A DNA stretch of 64,000 nt, taken from NCBI RefSeq assembly GCF_000738175.1, contig NZ_JFCH01000059.1, positions 62,001-126,000 on the forward strand. The letters run 5' to 3'. The notes below the pieces were generated by a model. It worked only from the letters and a program-made list of their open reading frames with translations. It did not search any database and was not told where the DNA came from. The DNA is from Corynebacterium jeikeium (GTDB lineage: Bacteria; Actinomycetota; Actinomycetes; Mycobacteriales; Mycobacteriaceae). How positions within the stretch are numbered: position 1 is the first letter of the stretch; every line of letters starts with the position of its first letter. Below are positions 46,033-55,466 of the stretch, one piece after another. The translations under genes and the position numbers were made by a program.

Positions 46033-46488
46033 GTGTATGCGACTTCGCTTCTTTCCTGGTGGCCGCTGCTGCTTTTCGTGCCGTGGGCTATCGCCCTTTT
46101 TATTATTGACGCCCGCACCTCCCGCTTGCCCAACTATCTGACGCTTCCCGCGATACCCGCCGCAGGAGTCGTGCCCGTGCTTCTTCCCGGCGCTAACGGC
46201 TGGGCTCTGCTCGGCGGGTTGACCTGGTGGGCGGTGGCCTTCGGACTTCCGCTGCTACATCCTCGGCTGGCGGCCGGTGGCGGGGATGCAAAGCTCGCGC
46301 TGACGACGGGAACACTGGCCGCTATCGTCGCTCCTTTGGGCGCTCTGGCCGCGCTGGGATTGAGCGGTGTGATGCACTGCTTCCTTCGCGGTGGGCAAAG
46401 AGCAGGCCGCGATAAGGCCAGCCCCCACGGCCCGGCGATGTTGGTGGCGACGGGGGCGGTGGTGGTGGCGTCATTAATCTTCCGTTAA
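46033..46488 (+). CDS. Small A24-family prepilin peptidase-like protein
   Basis: A 151-residue polytopic membrane protein with the two aspartates of A24 aspartyl peptidases: IDARTSRLPNYLTLP near the first helix and GGGDAKLALTTG in the middle. It has only the peptidase core and lacks the N-terminal Cys-rich methyltransferase domain of full prepilin peptidases. About four or five helices. M. tuberculosis has a similar gene in the same position beside aroC. No pilin or assembly genes are in the window, so the substrate is unknown. GTG start; ATG 4 bases further is out of frame. Confidence 0.85.
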   Translation: MYATSLLSWWPLLLFVPWAIALFIIDARTSRLPNYLTLPAIPAAGVVPVLLPGANGWALLGGLTWWAVAFGLPLLHPRLAAGGGDAKLALTTGTLAAIVAPLGALAALGLSGVMHCFLRGGQRAGRDKASPHGPAMLVATGAVVVASLIFR

Positions 46489-46529
46489 TAATCCGGGACG
46501 TCATTGAAGCTAAGGCTGCATATGGCCTG

Positions 46530-46535
46530 TATCAT
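46530..46535 (+). promoter_or_regulatory. -10 box for aroC, leaderless spacing
   Basis: TATCAT ends 7 bases before the ATG at 46543, so that A is the likely transcription start. This rules in the MLRWTTAG start over in-frame ATGs at 46504 and 46522. Confidence 0.6.
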
Positions 46536-46542
46536 GCTCTTT

Positions 46543-47802
46543 ATGCTTCGTTGGACTACTGCAGGTGAATCGCACGGCCAGGCCCTCATTTCGATGATCG
46601 AGAACCTCCCGGCCGGTTTGTCGGTAACTCGGGAAGACGTTTCTTATCAGCTGGCTCGCCGCCGTCTTGGCTACGGCCGCGGAGCGCGCATGAAGTTCGA
46701 AGCCGACGAAGTGACCTTCGTCGGCGGCGTGCGCCACGGCAAGACCCTCGGCAGCCCGGTGGCCGTCATGATCGGCAACACTGAGTGGCCAAAGTGGACG
46801 ACGATCATGTCCGCAGATCCGATCGACGAGTCCGATCCGGAAGTGGCAAAGGAGATGGCCAGTGGTCGCGGTGCGAAGCTGACCCGCCCGCGACCGGGCC
46901 ACGCCGATTTCTCCGGCATGGTGAAGTACGACCACGAGGAAGCCCGCCCCATTCTGGAGCGCTCCTCCGCCCGCGAGACCGCCGCCCGCGTGGCCGCCGG
47001 AACTTTTGCCCGCGCCCTGCTGCGCGAAGTGCTGGGGGTGGAGGTGCTCTCGCACGTCATCAGCATCGGCCGCTCCGAGCCATACGAGGGACCGAGCCCG
47101 GAATTCTCCGACTTGGAGAGCATCGATGCTTCTCCGGTGCGTGCCTTCGATTCCGCTGCTGAAGAATCCATGATCGACGAGATCAAGGCCGCAAAGAAGT
47201 CCGGCGATACCCTCGGCGGCATCGTCGAGGTCGTTGTTAAGGGCCTGCCGATCGGCCTGGGCTCCCACGTTTCCGGTGACGAGCGACTGGATGCCCAGCT
47301 GGCTGCCGCCCTCATGGGTATTCAGGCGATCAAGGGCGTGGAGATCGGCGATGGCTTCGAAGAGGCTCGCCGCCGTGGCTCCGAGGCGCACGACGAGATG
47401 GAGGCAGCTGCTGGCGGCGGCGTGCAGCGCCTGAGCAACCGCGCCGGTGGCCTGGAGGGTGGCATGACGAACGGCGAGGAGCTGCGCGTGCGTGCTGCAA
47501 TGAAGCCCATCAGCACCGTCCCGCGCGCGCTGAAGACCGTCGACATGGCCACCGGCGAGGCCGCCACGGGCATCCACCAGCGCTCCGACGTGTGCGCCGT
47601 GCCGGCTGCCGGCGTGGTGGCCGAGACCATGGTTGCCCTAGTGCTGGCTCGCGCAGTGCTGAAGAAGTTCGGCGGCGACTCTGTGGAGGAGACGAAGCGT
47701 AACGTGCAGTCCTACCTGGAGTACGTGGATACCCGCCTCGACTGGTCCGGCGTGGCCAGCGATGTGGCTGACGGGGAAGTGGCGGACGGAGAAATCCGAT
47801 GA
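46543..47802 (+). CDS. aroC: Chorismate synthase
   Basis: Converts EPSP to chorismate using reduced FMN. From this ATG it is 419 residues and begins [15 protein letters not shown], the family's normal N-terminus. Further signatures are [13 protein letters not shown] and [14 protein letters not shown], and [15 protein letters not shown] near the C-terminus. The stop overlaps the aroK ATG (ATGA). aroC-aroK-aroB-aroQ form one operon. Confidence 0.97.
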   Translation: MLRWTTAGESHGQALISMIENLPAGLSVTREDVSYQLARRRLGYGRGARMKFEADEVTFVGGVRHGKTLGSPVAVMIGNTEWPKWTTIMSADPIDESDPEVAKEMASGRGAKLTRPRPGHADFSGMVKYDHEEARPILERSSARETAARVAAGTFARALLREVLGVEVLSHVISIGRSEPYEGPSPEFSDLESIDASPVRAFDSAAEESMIDEIKAAKKSGDTLGGIVEVVVKGLPIGLGSHVSGDERLDAQLAAALMGIQAIKGVEIGDGFEEARRRGSEAHDEMEAAAGGGVQRLSNRAGGLEGGMTNGEELRVRAAMKPISTVPRALKTVDMATGEAATGIHQRSDVCAVPAAGVVAETMVALVLARAVLKKFGGDSVEETKRNVQSYLEYVDTRLDWSGVASDVADGEVADGEIR

Positions 47803-48356
47803 GTCCCCGAGCAGTGCTGGTGGGGCTTCCGGGCTCCGGTAAGACGACCATCGGTAAGCGCCTGGCCAATGCGCTGAACCTGCAGCTTGTGGACACCGAC
47901 CACATGCTCGAGAAAGAATTCGGGAAGACCTGCAACCAGATCATGGGCGAGCTCGGGGAACCGGGTTTCCGCGAGCAAGAGGCCATCGTGGTGGCCGAGG
48001 CTCTGCAGACCGACGGGATCGTTTCCCTCGGCGGCGGGGCAGTGGTGACCGAAAGCACCCGGAAACTGCTCGCCGACCACACGGTGGTGTACCTCAACGT
48101 CTCCATCGACGAAGGCGTGCGGCGCACCTCCGGCTCGAACACCAGGCCGCTGCTGAACGTAGCCGACCCGCGCAGCAAATACGCGCAGCTTTTCGCACAG
48201 CGTTCGGCGTACTACGAGGAAGTCTCCAACTTCATGGTGCGCTGCGACGGCAAGGAGCCCCGCAGAGTGGTCACCGACATCTTGATGTTCATCGAAGAAG
48301 TGCGTCTGGAGCGCCTCAACGAGCGCGATGCTTCCCACCCAACGCGAAGCCACTAA
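47799..48356 (+). CDS. aroK: Shikimate kinase
   Basis: Phosphorylates shikimate at the 3-OH. It is 185 residues, with Walker [16 protein letters not shown], the [13 protein letters not shown] shikimate-binding segment (D34-type Asp), GGGAVVTE and the lid region with [11 protein letters not shown]. It overlaps aroC by 4 bases. The Lys/Arg-rich C-terminus is slightly longer than the family core. Confidence 0.95.
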   Translation: MSPRAVLVGLPGSGKTTIGKRLANALNLQLVDTDHMLEKEFGKTCNQIMGELGEPGFREQEAIVVAEALQTDGIVSLGGGAVVTESTRKLLADHTVVYLNVSIDEGVRRTSGSNTRPLLNVADPRSKYAQLFAQRSAYYEEVSNFMVRCDGKEPRRVVTDILMFIEEVRLERLNERDASHPTRSH

Positions 48357-48400
48357 TCCGGCCCAGTAATCAGAACCCCACATAAGGATCCTCTCCAACC

Positions 48401-49507
48401 ATGACCAACACACAGCCCGCAGGCATTAAGCAGCAGCGCATCAAGGTGGCCTCCCAGTCGCCCTACGAGGTGGTCATCGACCGTGGCATCGACTTCGCCA
48501 CCGAGGAGATCCTAAAGGCCGCGGGAACCACCGCAAATTACCTGATCATCCACCAGCCCGCCCTTGCAGACCGCGCCGCCGAGCTGTCCCGCCGCCTGAC
48601 CGATGCTGGCTACGCCACGCACACCCACCAGATCGAGGACGCGGAATCGGCGAAGACGGCACAGTCCGCTGCCGAGTGTTGGGATGTCTGCGCGGAGGTC
48701 GGCCTGACCCGCGCCGATACGATTATTGGCCTCGGTGGCGGCGCCGCTACGGATCTGGCTGGATTCATCGCCGCCACCTGGATGCGCGGGATCAAGGTCG
48801 TGCACTATCCCACCACCTTGTTGGCGATGGTGGACGCCGCAGTCGGCGGCAAGACCGGCATCAACACCCCCGCCGGCAAGAACCTGGTGGGCGCTTTCCA
48901 CGAGCCTAGCGCGGTCATCGTCGACCTGGAGGTCCTGGAGACGCTGCCGGAAGCAGAGATGGTCGCCGGTTCGGCGGAGATCGTCAAGGCGGGCTTCATT
49001 GCGGACACGGAGATCCTGGACATCTACGAGGCCGACCCGCAGGCCGCGCTGCATCCGCACGGCAGCCTGCCGGAACTGATCGCCCGCGCCATCCAGGTGA
49101 AGGCCGACGTGGTGGCGGTGGATCTGAAGGAATCCAGCCTGCGCGAGATCCTCAACTACGGCCACACTTACGGCCACGCGGTCGAACACCACGAGGACTA
49201 CCGTTGGCGCCACGGGCAGGCTGTTGCCGTGGGCATGATCTTCGAGGCTGAGCTGGCCAAGGCCGCTGGGCTGCTGAGCGAGGCAGACGTTCGGCGTCAC
49301 CGCGACATCCTTAACTCGATAGGTTTGGCGACCAGCTACGACGGCGCCGAGCTCGGCGAGCTGCTGGCGGCGATGGGCCGCGACAAGAAGAACAAGGGCG
49401 GCAAGATCCGCTTCGTGGTGCTCGAGCAGATCGGCAAGCCCACCCGCCTGGAAGGCCCCAGCGAGGAGCTGCTGCGCGCGGCCTACACCGCTAGCGTGGA
49501 AGCCTAA
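48401..49507 (+). CDS. aroB: 3-Dehydroquinate synthase
   Basis: Second step of the shikimate pathway: DAHP to 3-dehydroquinate, NAD- and Zn-dependent. It is 368 residues, with GGGAATDLAGFIAATWMRG, TTLLAMVDAAVGGKTGIN, and the metal-binding HTYGHAVEHHEDYRWRHGQA region. Separated from aroK by 44 bases. It acts upstream of AroQ, whose gene follows after a repeat-rich spacer. Confidence 0.96.
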   Translation: MTNTQPAGIKQQRIKVASQSPYEVVIDRGIDFATEEILKAAGTTANYLIIHQPALADRAAELSRRLTDAGYATHTHQIEDAESAKTAQSAAECWDVCAEVGLTRADTIIGLGGGAATDLAGFIAATWMRGIKVVHYPTTLLAMVDAAVGGKTGINTPAGKNLVGAFHEPSAVIVDLEVLETLPEAEMVAGSAEIVKAGFIADTEILDIYEADPQAALHPHGSLPELIARAIQVKADVVAVDLKESSLREILNYGHTYGHAVEHHEDYRWRHGQAVAVGMIFEAELAKAAGLLSEADVRRHRDILNSIGLATSYDGAELGELLAAMGRDKKNKGGKIRFVVLEQIGKPTRLEGPSEELLRAAYTASVEA

Positions 49508-49514
49508 AAGGGCC

Positions 49515-49556
49515 GACAGCCAATTAGAGACAGCCAACGAGAGACAACTAACTAGG
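49515..49556. repeat. Three tandem 14-bp repeats between aroB and aroQ
   Basis: GACAGCCAATTAGA, GACAGCCAACGAGA and GACAACTAACTAGG follow without gaps and fill most of the 60-base spacer. The last unit runs into the AGGAGG ribosome-binding site of aroQ. Confidence 0.8.
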
Positions 49557-49567
49557 AGGAGACAGCG

Positions 49568-50020
49568 ATGAATGCAGCACAGCCGCAGGCGCCGAAGGTG
49601 TGCGTGATCAACGGCCCGAACCTCAACCGCCTGGGTAAGCGCCAGCCGGAAGTCTACGGCAGCACTACGCTGGCCGACGTGGAGGATCTGCTGGCCCGCG
49701 AGGCGGCGTCCTTGGGCATCGAGGTAGACTTCTTCCAGTCCAACCACGAAGGCGAGCTGCTGGATCGCGTGCACCGCGCTGCCGACGAGGGAGCCGCGGT
49801 AATCATCAACCCCGGTGGCTTTACCCACACGTCCGTCGCTCTGCGCGACGCGCTGGCGGAGATCGCCGATGGAGCGGGCTTCGTGGAGGTGCACATCTCG
49901 AACGTGCACGCGCGCGAGGAGTTCCGCCACCACAGCTACCTAAGCCCCCTGGCCAGCGGAGTGATCGCCGGCCTGGGCATCTACGGTTACGTCGCCGCCC
50001 TGCGGTTCTTCGCACAGTAG
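49568..50020 (+). CDS. aroQ: 3-Dehydroquinate dehydratase, type II
   Basis: Dehydrates 3-dehydroquinate to 3-dehydroshikimate. It is a 150-residue type II enzyme: [18 protein letters not shown] with the catalytic loop Arg/Tyr, [13 protein letters not shown], and [19 protein letters not shown] strong AGGAGG lies 8 bases before the ATG. Type II enzymes are dodecamers unrelated to type I. Completes the operon aroC-K-B-Q. Confidence 0.96.
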   Translation: MNAAQPQAPKVCVINGPNLNRLGKRQPEVYGSTTLADVEDLLAREAASLGIEVDFFQSNHEGELLDRVHRAADEGAAVIINPGGFTHTSVALRDALAEIADGAGFVEVHISNVHAREEFRHHSYLSPLASGVIAGLGIYGYVAALRFFAQ

Positions 50021-50048
50021 AAACTGTCGGAAGGAGAGTTGGAAGTTT

Positions 50049-51125
50049 ATGTCTAAAGTATTTTTTGACGCCTACCGCACCCGCCGCAATAAAGCCACAG
50101 CAAGAATCCAAGACTCAGCGCATGCGGCCCTGCTGATCAGTGACCTGAAGAACGTCCGCTACCTGACCGGATTCTCCGGTTCCAACGCGCTTATGGTGAT
50201 CCGCGAAGACGGCCAACATCTGCTGCTGACGGACGGGCGCTACGATACGCAGATCCGCCTGGAAACCGGCGAGCCGGAAGACGTCGCTATTGAAATCGGC
50301 GGCAAGCTGTTTGAGCGCGCCGCCGAGTTTGCGGGGAAGGACTTCGCCGTGGAGCCCAGCCTGGACTACGGGCAGGCCCGGGCACTGGACAACCCGCCGG
50401 TGCTTTCCTCAGCGGTGGAGGATTTGCGCCTGGTCAAGGACGAACTGGAGATTGAGGCTCTGGCTGCGGCCGGCGAGCTGGCCGATAGCGTGTGGCGCTC
50501 CTTCATTGAGGACGATGGAATCCGCGAGGGAATTCCAGAGATCCAGGCGGCGGCGGAGCTGGAGTTCCAGCTGCGCACCGCCGGAGCCGACGGGCTAAGC
50601 TTCGACACGATTCTGGCCAGCGGCCAAAACGCCACCAAGCCGCACGCCGGGGTCTCTCACGACAAAATCGTTCCCGGTCTGGTGACCGTGGACTTCGGCG
50701 TGTATCTGGACGGCTACGCCTCCGACCAGACCCGCACGGTCTGCGTGGGCGAGCCCGACGAACTGTCCCGCGAGCTCTACGACGTGGTCTACCGCGCCCA
50801 GAAGGCCGGCGAGGCGATCCTGGGCCCGGGGGTGGCGCTGCGCAACGTGGATGCCGCCTGCCGCGACGTGATTACCGAAGCCGGCTACGGGGAGTTCTTC
50901 GTGCACTCCACGGGACACGGCGTGGGTCTCGACGTGCATGAGGCCCCGCGGGCAGCGGCGGGCGTCAATCCCGAAGAAGAGCTAGTGGAAGGCATGACCG
51001 TGACGGTCGAGCCGGGCATCTACATCCCCGGCAAGACGGGCCTGCGCATCGAGAACACGTACGTCATCACCGCCGACGGGGCGCGTAGCTTCAACGCCTC
51101 GCCGACGGAACTCATCGTCGTTTAG
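50049..51125 (+). CDS. pepQ: Xaa-Pro dipeptidase/aminopeptidase (M24 family)
   Basis: A 358-residue metallopeptidase of the pita-bread fold. Metal ligands are visible: two Asp in VDFGVYLDGYASDQTRT, His in HSTGHGVGLDVHE, and Glu in TVEPGIYIPG and RIENTYVI. The N-terminal domain is creatinase-like (LLISDLKNVRYLTGFSGSNA). It follows aroQ by 28 bases, a common actinobacterial order, and is followed by a terminator-like hairpin before efp. Confidence 0.92.
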   Translation: MSKVFFDAYRTRRNKATARIQDSAHAALLISDLKNVRYLTGFSGSNALMVIREDGQHLLLTDGRYDTQIRLETGEPEDVAIEIGGKLFERAAEFAGKDFAVEPSLDYGQARALDNPPVLSSAVEDLRLVKDELEIEALAAAGELADSVWRSFIEDDGIREGIPEIQAAAELEFQLRTAGADGLSFDTILASGQNATKPHAGVSHDKIVPGLVTVDFGVYLDGYASDQTRTVCVGEPDELSRELYDVVYRAQKAGEAILGPGVALRNVDAACRDVITEAGYGEFFVHSTGHGVGLDVHEAPRAAAGVNPEEELVEGMTVTVEPGIYIPGKTGLRIENTYVITADGARSFNASPTELIVV

Positions 51126-51132
51126 GTTTGGC

Positions 51133-51166
51133 TGGCTGCTAGACTGTAGCAGCCAAAAAATTTTTT
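51133..51166 (+). terminator. Intrinsic terminator between pepQ and efp
   Basis: TGGCTGCTA and TAGCAGCCA form a perfect 9-bp stem around GACTG, followed by A5 and T6. It starts 7 bases after the pepQ stop and would separate the aro-pepQ transcript from efp. A TAGACT within the hairpin (51140-51145) could also serve as a -10 box for efp. Confidence 0.75.
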
Positions 51167-51200
51167 ACTCGCAATCGCAATCTCAATAAGGAGACCATTC

Positions 51201-51764
51201 GTGGCAACCACCGCTGACTTCAAGAACGGCCTTGTGCTCAAGGTTGATGGCAAGCTCCAGCAAATCGTCGAATTCCAGCACGTCAAGCCGGGCAAGGGGC
51301 CCGCATTCGTGCGCACGAAGCTCAAGGATGTCGTCTCCGGCAAGACCATCGACAAGACCTGGAACGCAGGTGTGAAGGTGGAGACCGCTACGGTGGACCG
51401 CCGCGACATGACCTACCTGTACAACGACGGCACCAGCTTCGTTCTGATGGATGAGAAGACCTACGACCAGATCGAGCTGGCCCCGCACCTGATGGGCGAG
51501 GGCGCGAAGTTCCTGCTGGAGAACACCAGCGTCCAGGTTTCTTTCCACGAGGGCGAGCCGCTGTTCGCTGAACTGCCGGTATCCGTTGAACTGAAGATCG
51601 AGCACACCGACCCGGGCCTGCAGGGCGACCGCTCCACCGGCGGCTCCAAGCCCGCCACCCTGGAGACCGGCGCCGAGATTCAGGTGCCGCTGTTCCTCGA
51701 GACCGGCAACGTCGTTAAGGTGGACACCCGCACGGGCGAGTACCTGTCCCGCGTAAACAACTAA
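51201..51764 (+). CDS. efp: Translation elongation factor P
   Basis: Rescues ribosomes stalled at consecutive prolines. It is 187 residues with three beta-barrel domains. The tip loop is [10 protein letters not shown] with K32: the palindromic PGKGP of the actinobacterial EF-P subfamily reported to work with an unmodified lysine. No modifying enzyme gene (epmA, epmB or earP) is seen in the window. GTG start after AAGGAG. nusB follows after 21 bases. Confidence 0.96.
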   Translation: MATTADFKNGLVLKVDGKLQQIVEFQHVKPGKGPAFVRTKLKDVVSGKTIDKTWNAGVKVETATVDRRDMTYLYNDGTSFVLMDEKTYDQIELAPHLMGEGAKFLLENTSVQVSFHEGEPLFAELPVSVELKIEHTDPGLQGDRSTGGSKPATLETGAEIQVPLFLETGNVVKVDTRTGEYLSRVNN

Positions 51765-51785
51765 GGCAGCGACTGTTTTTCACCC

Positions 51786-52394
51786 ATGACTGAAGAACGT
51801 ACAGCTGATAGCAACGCAGCTAACGCAGCTAAGTCGGCTAATGCCGCTTCCTTCAAGCGCCACGGCTCGCGCTACAAGGCGCGCCGTCGCGCCGTAGACA
51901 TCCTGTTCGAGGCCGAGTTTCGCGACATCGACCCGGTGGAGATCGTCGAGGAGCGCATCTCCTTGGCGAAGGACTCGGCGAACCAGGTCAAGCCCGTGCC
52001 GGAGTACACCCAGCAGATTGTGCCCGGCGTGGCGACGAACCTGGATGCGCTGGACGAGGCCATCGCCCTGCATCTGTCCAGCGATTGGCAGCTGGATCGC
52101 CTGCCCGCCGTCGACCGCGCGGTTCTGCGGGTGGCGGCGTGGGAGCTGAAGTTCAACGACGACGTGCCCCCGCAGGTGGCCGTGGTCGAGGGAGTGGAGC
52201 TGGCCAGCGAGTACTCCCACGACAAGGCACCTAGCTATATCCATGCGGTGCTGGATGGTATTAACAAGGATCTGCAGCTGCAGGCGGATATGAAGATCGC
52301 CGATGCGGCGGCCGCTCAGAGGGCCGAGCAAGCCGAGTCCGCCGAGTTGGACGGGCTGCTCGACGAGGTCGTCAAAGAGTCCGGCGAAGCGTGA
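51786..52394 (+). CDS. nusB: Transcription antitermination factor NusB
   Basis: Part of the rRNA antitermination complex with NusE. It is 202 residues, with a helical core from [18 protein letters not shown] to [29 protein letters not shown]. Ala/Asn/Ser-rich residues precede the core and an acidic, Ala-rich tail of about 40 residues follows it. It lies between efp and pyrR. The TGA stop overlaps the putative pyrR promoter. Confidence 0.95.
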   Translation: MTEERTADSNAANAAKSANAASFKRHGSRYKARRRAVDILFEAEFRDIDPVEIVEERISLAKDSANQVKPVPEYTQQIVPGVATNLDALDEAIALHLSSDWQLDRLPAVDRAVLRVAAWELKFNDDVPPQVAVVEGVELASEYSHDKAPSYIHAVLDGINKDLQLQADMKIADAAAAQRAEQAESAELDGLLDEVVKESGEA

Positions 52395-52464
52395 TAGACT
52401 TCTAGTCGTCAAAAAGTAGACATCCTTTAACGGACCGCACAGAGAGGCGGGAAAGGAGGTCACG
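52395..52464 (+). promoter_or_regulatory. pyrR leader: promoter and PyrR-binding element overlapping the Shine-Dalgarno
   Basis: TAGACT (52395-52400) is a likely -10, giving a leader of about 58 bases. The leader holds CAGAGAGGC at 52439-52447, matching the loop consensus of B. subtilis PyrR-binding RNA. It is followed at once by GGGAAAGGAGG, the Shine-Dalgarno. TCCTTT (52423-52428) can pair with AAAGGA (52452-52457), enclosing the loop and hiding the Shine-Dalgarno. No terminator is present. This fits translational repression by PyrR, as reported for Mycobacterium. Confidence 0.7.
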
Positions 52465-53052
52465 ATGAACTCGACGGCTGGGGAAGCTGGCGTCACCCTA
52501 CTCGACGCAGATCAAGTTTCCCGTACTGTCGCGCGCATCGCGCACCAGATTATTGAAAAGACGGCGCTGGATGGGGAAGACTCCCGGCGCGTAGTTCTAC
52601 TCGGCATTCCATCGGGGGGAGTGCCGCTTGCGGCCCGCCTGGCCGAAAAGATTCAACACTTCACGGGGGTTGAGGTGTTCCAGGGTTCCCTGGACATCAC
52701 CCTGTACCGCGACGACCTGCGCAACACCACGCACCGGGCGCTTAAGCCCACCAAGGTTCCCGCGGAGGGGATTGATGACGTCATCGTCGTCCTGGTCGAC
52801 GACGTCCTTTACAGTGGCCGTTCCATCCGCGCGGCACTCGATGCGCTGACGGACATTGGCCGGCCGTATGCCGTGCAGGTCGCAGTACTGATCGACCGCG
52901 GGCACCGCAAGCTGCCGATCCGCGCGGACTACGTGGGTAAGAACATTCCGACTGCTGCGGACGAGGACGTGGCGGTGAACCTCGCGGAGCTGGACGGGGT
53001 AGACAACGTGGTGCTGACCCGCAGGCCAGGCACTGGGGAAGGGAGCAACTAA
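52465..53052 (+). CDS. pyrR: PyrR bifunctional pyrimidine regulator / uracil phosphoribosyltransferase
   Basis: A 195-residue RNA-binding regulator of the pyr operon that also has PRTase fold and activity. The PRPP loop is [20 protein letters not shown], and [20 protein letters not shown] and [15 protein letters not shown] are typical of the family. It heads the operon pyrR-pyrB-pyrC-carA-carB-pyrF, and its own leader carries the likely binding site, so repression would be autogenous. pyrB starts 3 bases after the stop. Confidence 0.95.
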   Translation: MNSTAGEAGVTLLDADQVSRTVARIAHQIIEKTALDGEDSRRVVLLGIPSGGVPLAARLAEKIQHFTGVEVFQGSLDITLYRDDLRNTTHRALKPTKVPAEGIDDVIVVLVDDVLYSGRSIRAALDALTDIGRPYAVQVAVLIDRGHRKLPIRADYVGKNIPTAADEDVAVNLAELDGVDNVVLTRRPGTGEGSN

Positions 53053-53055
53053 GCC

Positions 53056-53991
53056 ATGAAGCACCTGATTAGCATTGCCGACCTGAACAAGTCTGAGATC
53101 TTAGGCCTGATGGACGAGGCTGACCGCTTCGCCGAGGCACTCGAGGGGCGCGAGATGAAGAAGCTGCCTACTCTGCGTGGCCGCACGATCTTCACCCTGT
53201 TCTACGAGAACTCCACCCGCACGCGATCTTCCTTCGAGACCGCGGGCAAGTGGATGAGCGCGGACGTCATCAACATCTCCGCATCCAGTTCGTCCGTAAA
53301 GAAGGGCGAGTCCCTGCGCGATACCGCGCTGACTCTGAAGGCCGTGGGAGCCGACGCGATCATCATGCGCCATCCGTCCTCCGGCGCGGCTCGGCAGGTG
53401 GCCGGTTGGCTGGACGATACGGCCATCATCAACGCAGGTGACGGTTCCAACCAGCACCCCACCCAGGCTCTTTTGGACGCCACCACGATGCGCAACCGCA
53501 TCGGGGAGATTAGCGGCAAGAAGGTAGTGATCGTCGGGGATATCCTGCACTCCCGCGTGGCTCGCTCAAATGCGCAGCTGCTCACGACCCTCGGCGCGGA
53601 GGTGGTGTTCGTGGCACCCCCGACGCTGGTGCCGCTGGGCATTGAGCACTGGGGCGCAGAGCCGGATAGCGTGCGCGTCAGCTACGACTTCGACAGGGAG
53701 ATCGCCGACGCAGACGTTGTGATGATGCTGCGTGTCCAGGCTGAGCGCATGCACGGCGGCTTCTTCCCCTCGCACCGCGAGTACGCCACCCGCTACGGCC
53801 TTTCCCAGGCACGCGCGGAGCGTATGAAGGAAGGCGCGATCATCATGCACCCGGGCCCGATGCTGCGTGGCATGGAGATCAATTACGACGTTGCCGATGC
53901 CCCGCAGACCGTGGTGTTGAACCAGGTAACCGCGGGCGTGCACGTGCGCATGGCGGTGCTGTTCACCCTACTAGTTGGGGAAGAGGGCTAG
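53056..53991 (+). CDS. pyrB: Aspartate carbamoyltransferase, catalytic subunit
   Basis: Joins carbamoyl phosphate and aspartate, the committed pyrimidine step. It is 311 residues, with the carbamoyl-phosphate loop [35 protein letters not shown] and MLRVQAERM segments. No pyrI regulatory-subunit gene accompanies it, as usual in Actinobacteria, so control is through PyrR. It begins 3 bases after pyrR. Confidence 0.97.
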   Translation: MKHLISIADLNKSEILGLMDEADRFAEALEGREMKKLPTLRGRTIFTLFYENSTRTRSSFETAGKWMSADVINISASSSSVKKGESLRDTALTLKAVGADAIIMRHPSSGAARQVAGWLDDTAIINAGDGSNQHPTQALLDATTMRNRIGEISGKKVVIVGDILHSRVARSNAQLLTTLGAEVVFVAPPTLVPLGIEHWGAEPDSVRVSYDFDREIADADVVMMLRVQAERMHGGFFPSHREYATRYGLSQARAERMKEGAIIMHPGPMLRGMEINYDVADAPQTVVLNQVTAGVHVRMAVLFTLLVGEEG

Positions 53992-54042
53992 GCGCACATG
54001 GCCCAGACAGATAAGAAGACTTTCGACGAAGGAGCTTTGACC

Positions 54043-55398
54043 ATGACCTCCGAGTACCCGGCCACCGGCGAGCTGGCGGCTCACCCCACTGGCGCGGAGC
54101 ATGCAGTGCTGCTGCGCGGCGTGTTGCTGTACGGCGAGGGGGAGAAGCAGGACGTGCTGATCCAGGACGGCGTGATCGCCGAGATCGGCGCTGACCTCGC
54201 CGGTTCCGCCCCACAGGGCGCGGAGGTGCTGGACCTGGACGGCCAGGTGCTGCTGCCTGGCCTGGTGGACATGCACGTTCACCTGCGCGAGCCGGGCCGC
54301 GAGGATACCGAGACTATCGCCACCGGCTCGGCGGCTGCCGCCCAGGGCGGTTTCACGGCCGTGTTCACTATGGCGAACACCGCGCCCGTCACGGACAACC
54401 CCGCCATCGCGGAGATGGTGTGGTTCAAGGGGCAGAACACGAACCTGTGCGACGTGCACCCGGTCGGCTCGATCTCGAAGGGGCTGGAGGGCAAGGAGCT
54501 CACGGAGTTCGGCATGATGGCCGATTCCGACGCGAAGGTGCGCATGTTCTCCGACGACGGCAAGTGTGTCGACGACCCCCGCCTGATGCGCCGTGCCATC
54601 GAGTACTCCAAGGGCATGGACGTGCTGCTGGCCCAGCACTGCGAGGAGCCCCGCCTGACCGAAGGCGCCGTGGCTCACGAGGGTGAGACCGCCGCCCGGT
54701 TGGGCCTGGGTGGCTGGCCGCGCGTGGCTGAGGAATCCATCGTCGCCCGCGATGCCATCATGGCTCGAGACTACGGCGGCCGCCTGCACATCTGCCACGC
54801 CTCCACGGAAGGCACCGTGGAGCTGCTGCGCTGGGCTAAAGCCCAGGACATCCCGCTTACCGCGGAAGTCACCCCGCACCACCTGCTGCTCACCGACGCG
54901 CGGCTGGAGACCTACGATGGCGTGAACCGCGTGAACCCGCCTTTGCGCGAGCAGCGCGACGTGGAGGCCCTGCGAGCTGCCCTGATTGACGGCACCGTCG
55001 ACTGCGTGGCCACCGACCACGCCCCGCACGGCTCCGAGGACAAGTGCTGCGAATTCGACCAGGCCCGTCCCGGCATGCTGGGAATTGAAACCTCGCTGGC
55101 GCTGATCGCCAAGATCTTCGTCATCGATGGCGACGAGGACTGGCACTTCGTCGCCAAGGTTATGTCCGAGCGCCCGGCGGAGATCACCAAACTGCCCGGC
55201 CACGGCCGCCCGATCGCGGTAGGGGAGCCGGCGAACCTGTGCGCGGTGGACGTGAACCAGAAGTGGACGGCGCACGGAAAGGACATGGCCTCCAAGGCCG
55301 CCAACACCCCGTACGAGGGCATGGAGATGCCGGTCAAGGTGACCACCACGCTGTTGCGAGGCAAGGTGACCTGCAAGAACGGCTCAGCAGTGAACTAA
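54043..55398 (+). CDS. pyrC: Dihydroorotase
   Basis: Cyclises carbamoyl-aspartate to dihydroorotate. From the ATG at 54043 it is a 451-residue class I enzyme, with zinc ligands in [10 protein letters not shown], a catalytic region with ATDHAPHG and a conserved NPPLREQRD. This start has GAAGGAG 8 bases ahead; an in-frame ATG at 53998 would add 15 residues but has a poor ribosome-binding site. It belongs to the pyr operon. Confidence 0.94.
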   Translation: MTSEYPATGELAAHPTGAEHAVLLRGVLLYGEGEKQDVLIQDGVIAEIGADLAGSAPQGAEVLDLDGQVLLPGLVDMHVHLREPGREDTETIATGSAAAAQGGFTAVFTMANTAPVTDNPAIAEMVWFKGQNTNLCDVHPVGSISKGLEGKELTEFGMMADSDAKVRMFSDDGKCVDDPRLMRRAIEYSKGMDVLLAQHCEEPRLTEGAVAHEGETAARLGLGGWPRVAEESIVARDAIMARDYGGRLHICHASTEGTVELLRWAKAQDIPLTAEVTPHHLLLTDARLETYDGVNRVNPPLREQRDVEALRAALIDGTVDCVATDHAPHGSEDKCCEFDQARPGMLGIETSLALIAKIFVIDGDEDWHFVAKVMSERPAEITKLPGHGRPIAVGEPANLCAVDVNQKWTAHGKDMASKAANTPYEGMEMPVKVTTTLLRGKVTCKNGSAVN

Positions 55399-55466
55399 GT
55401 ACCCACGAGTGGGCGTCAATACAAAAGAACCAAACACAACAGCTAAGAGTTAAGGAAACAAGCACA

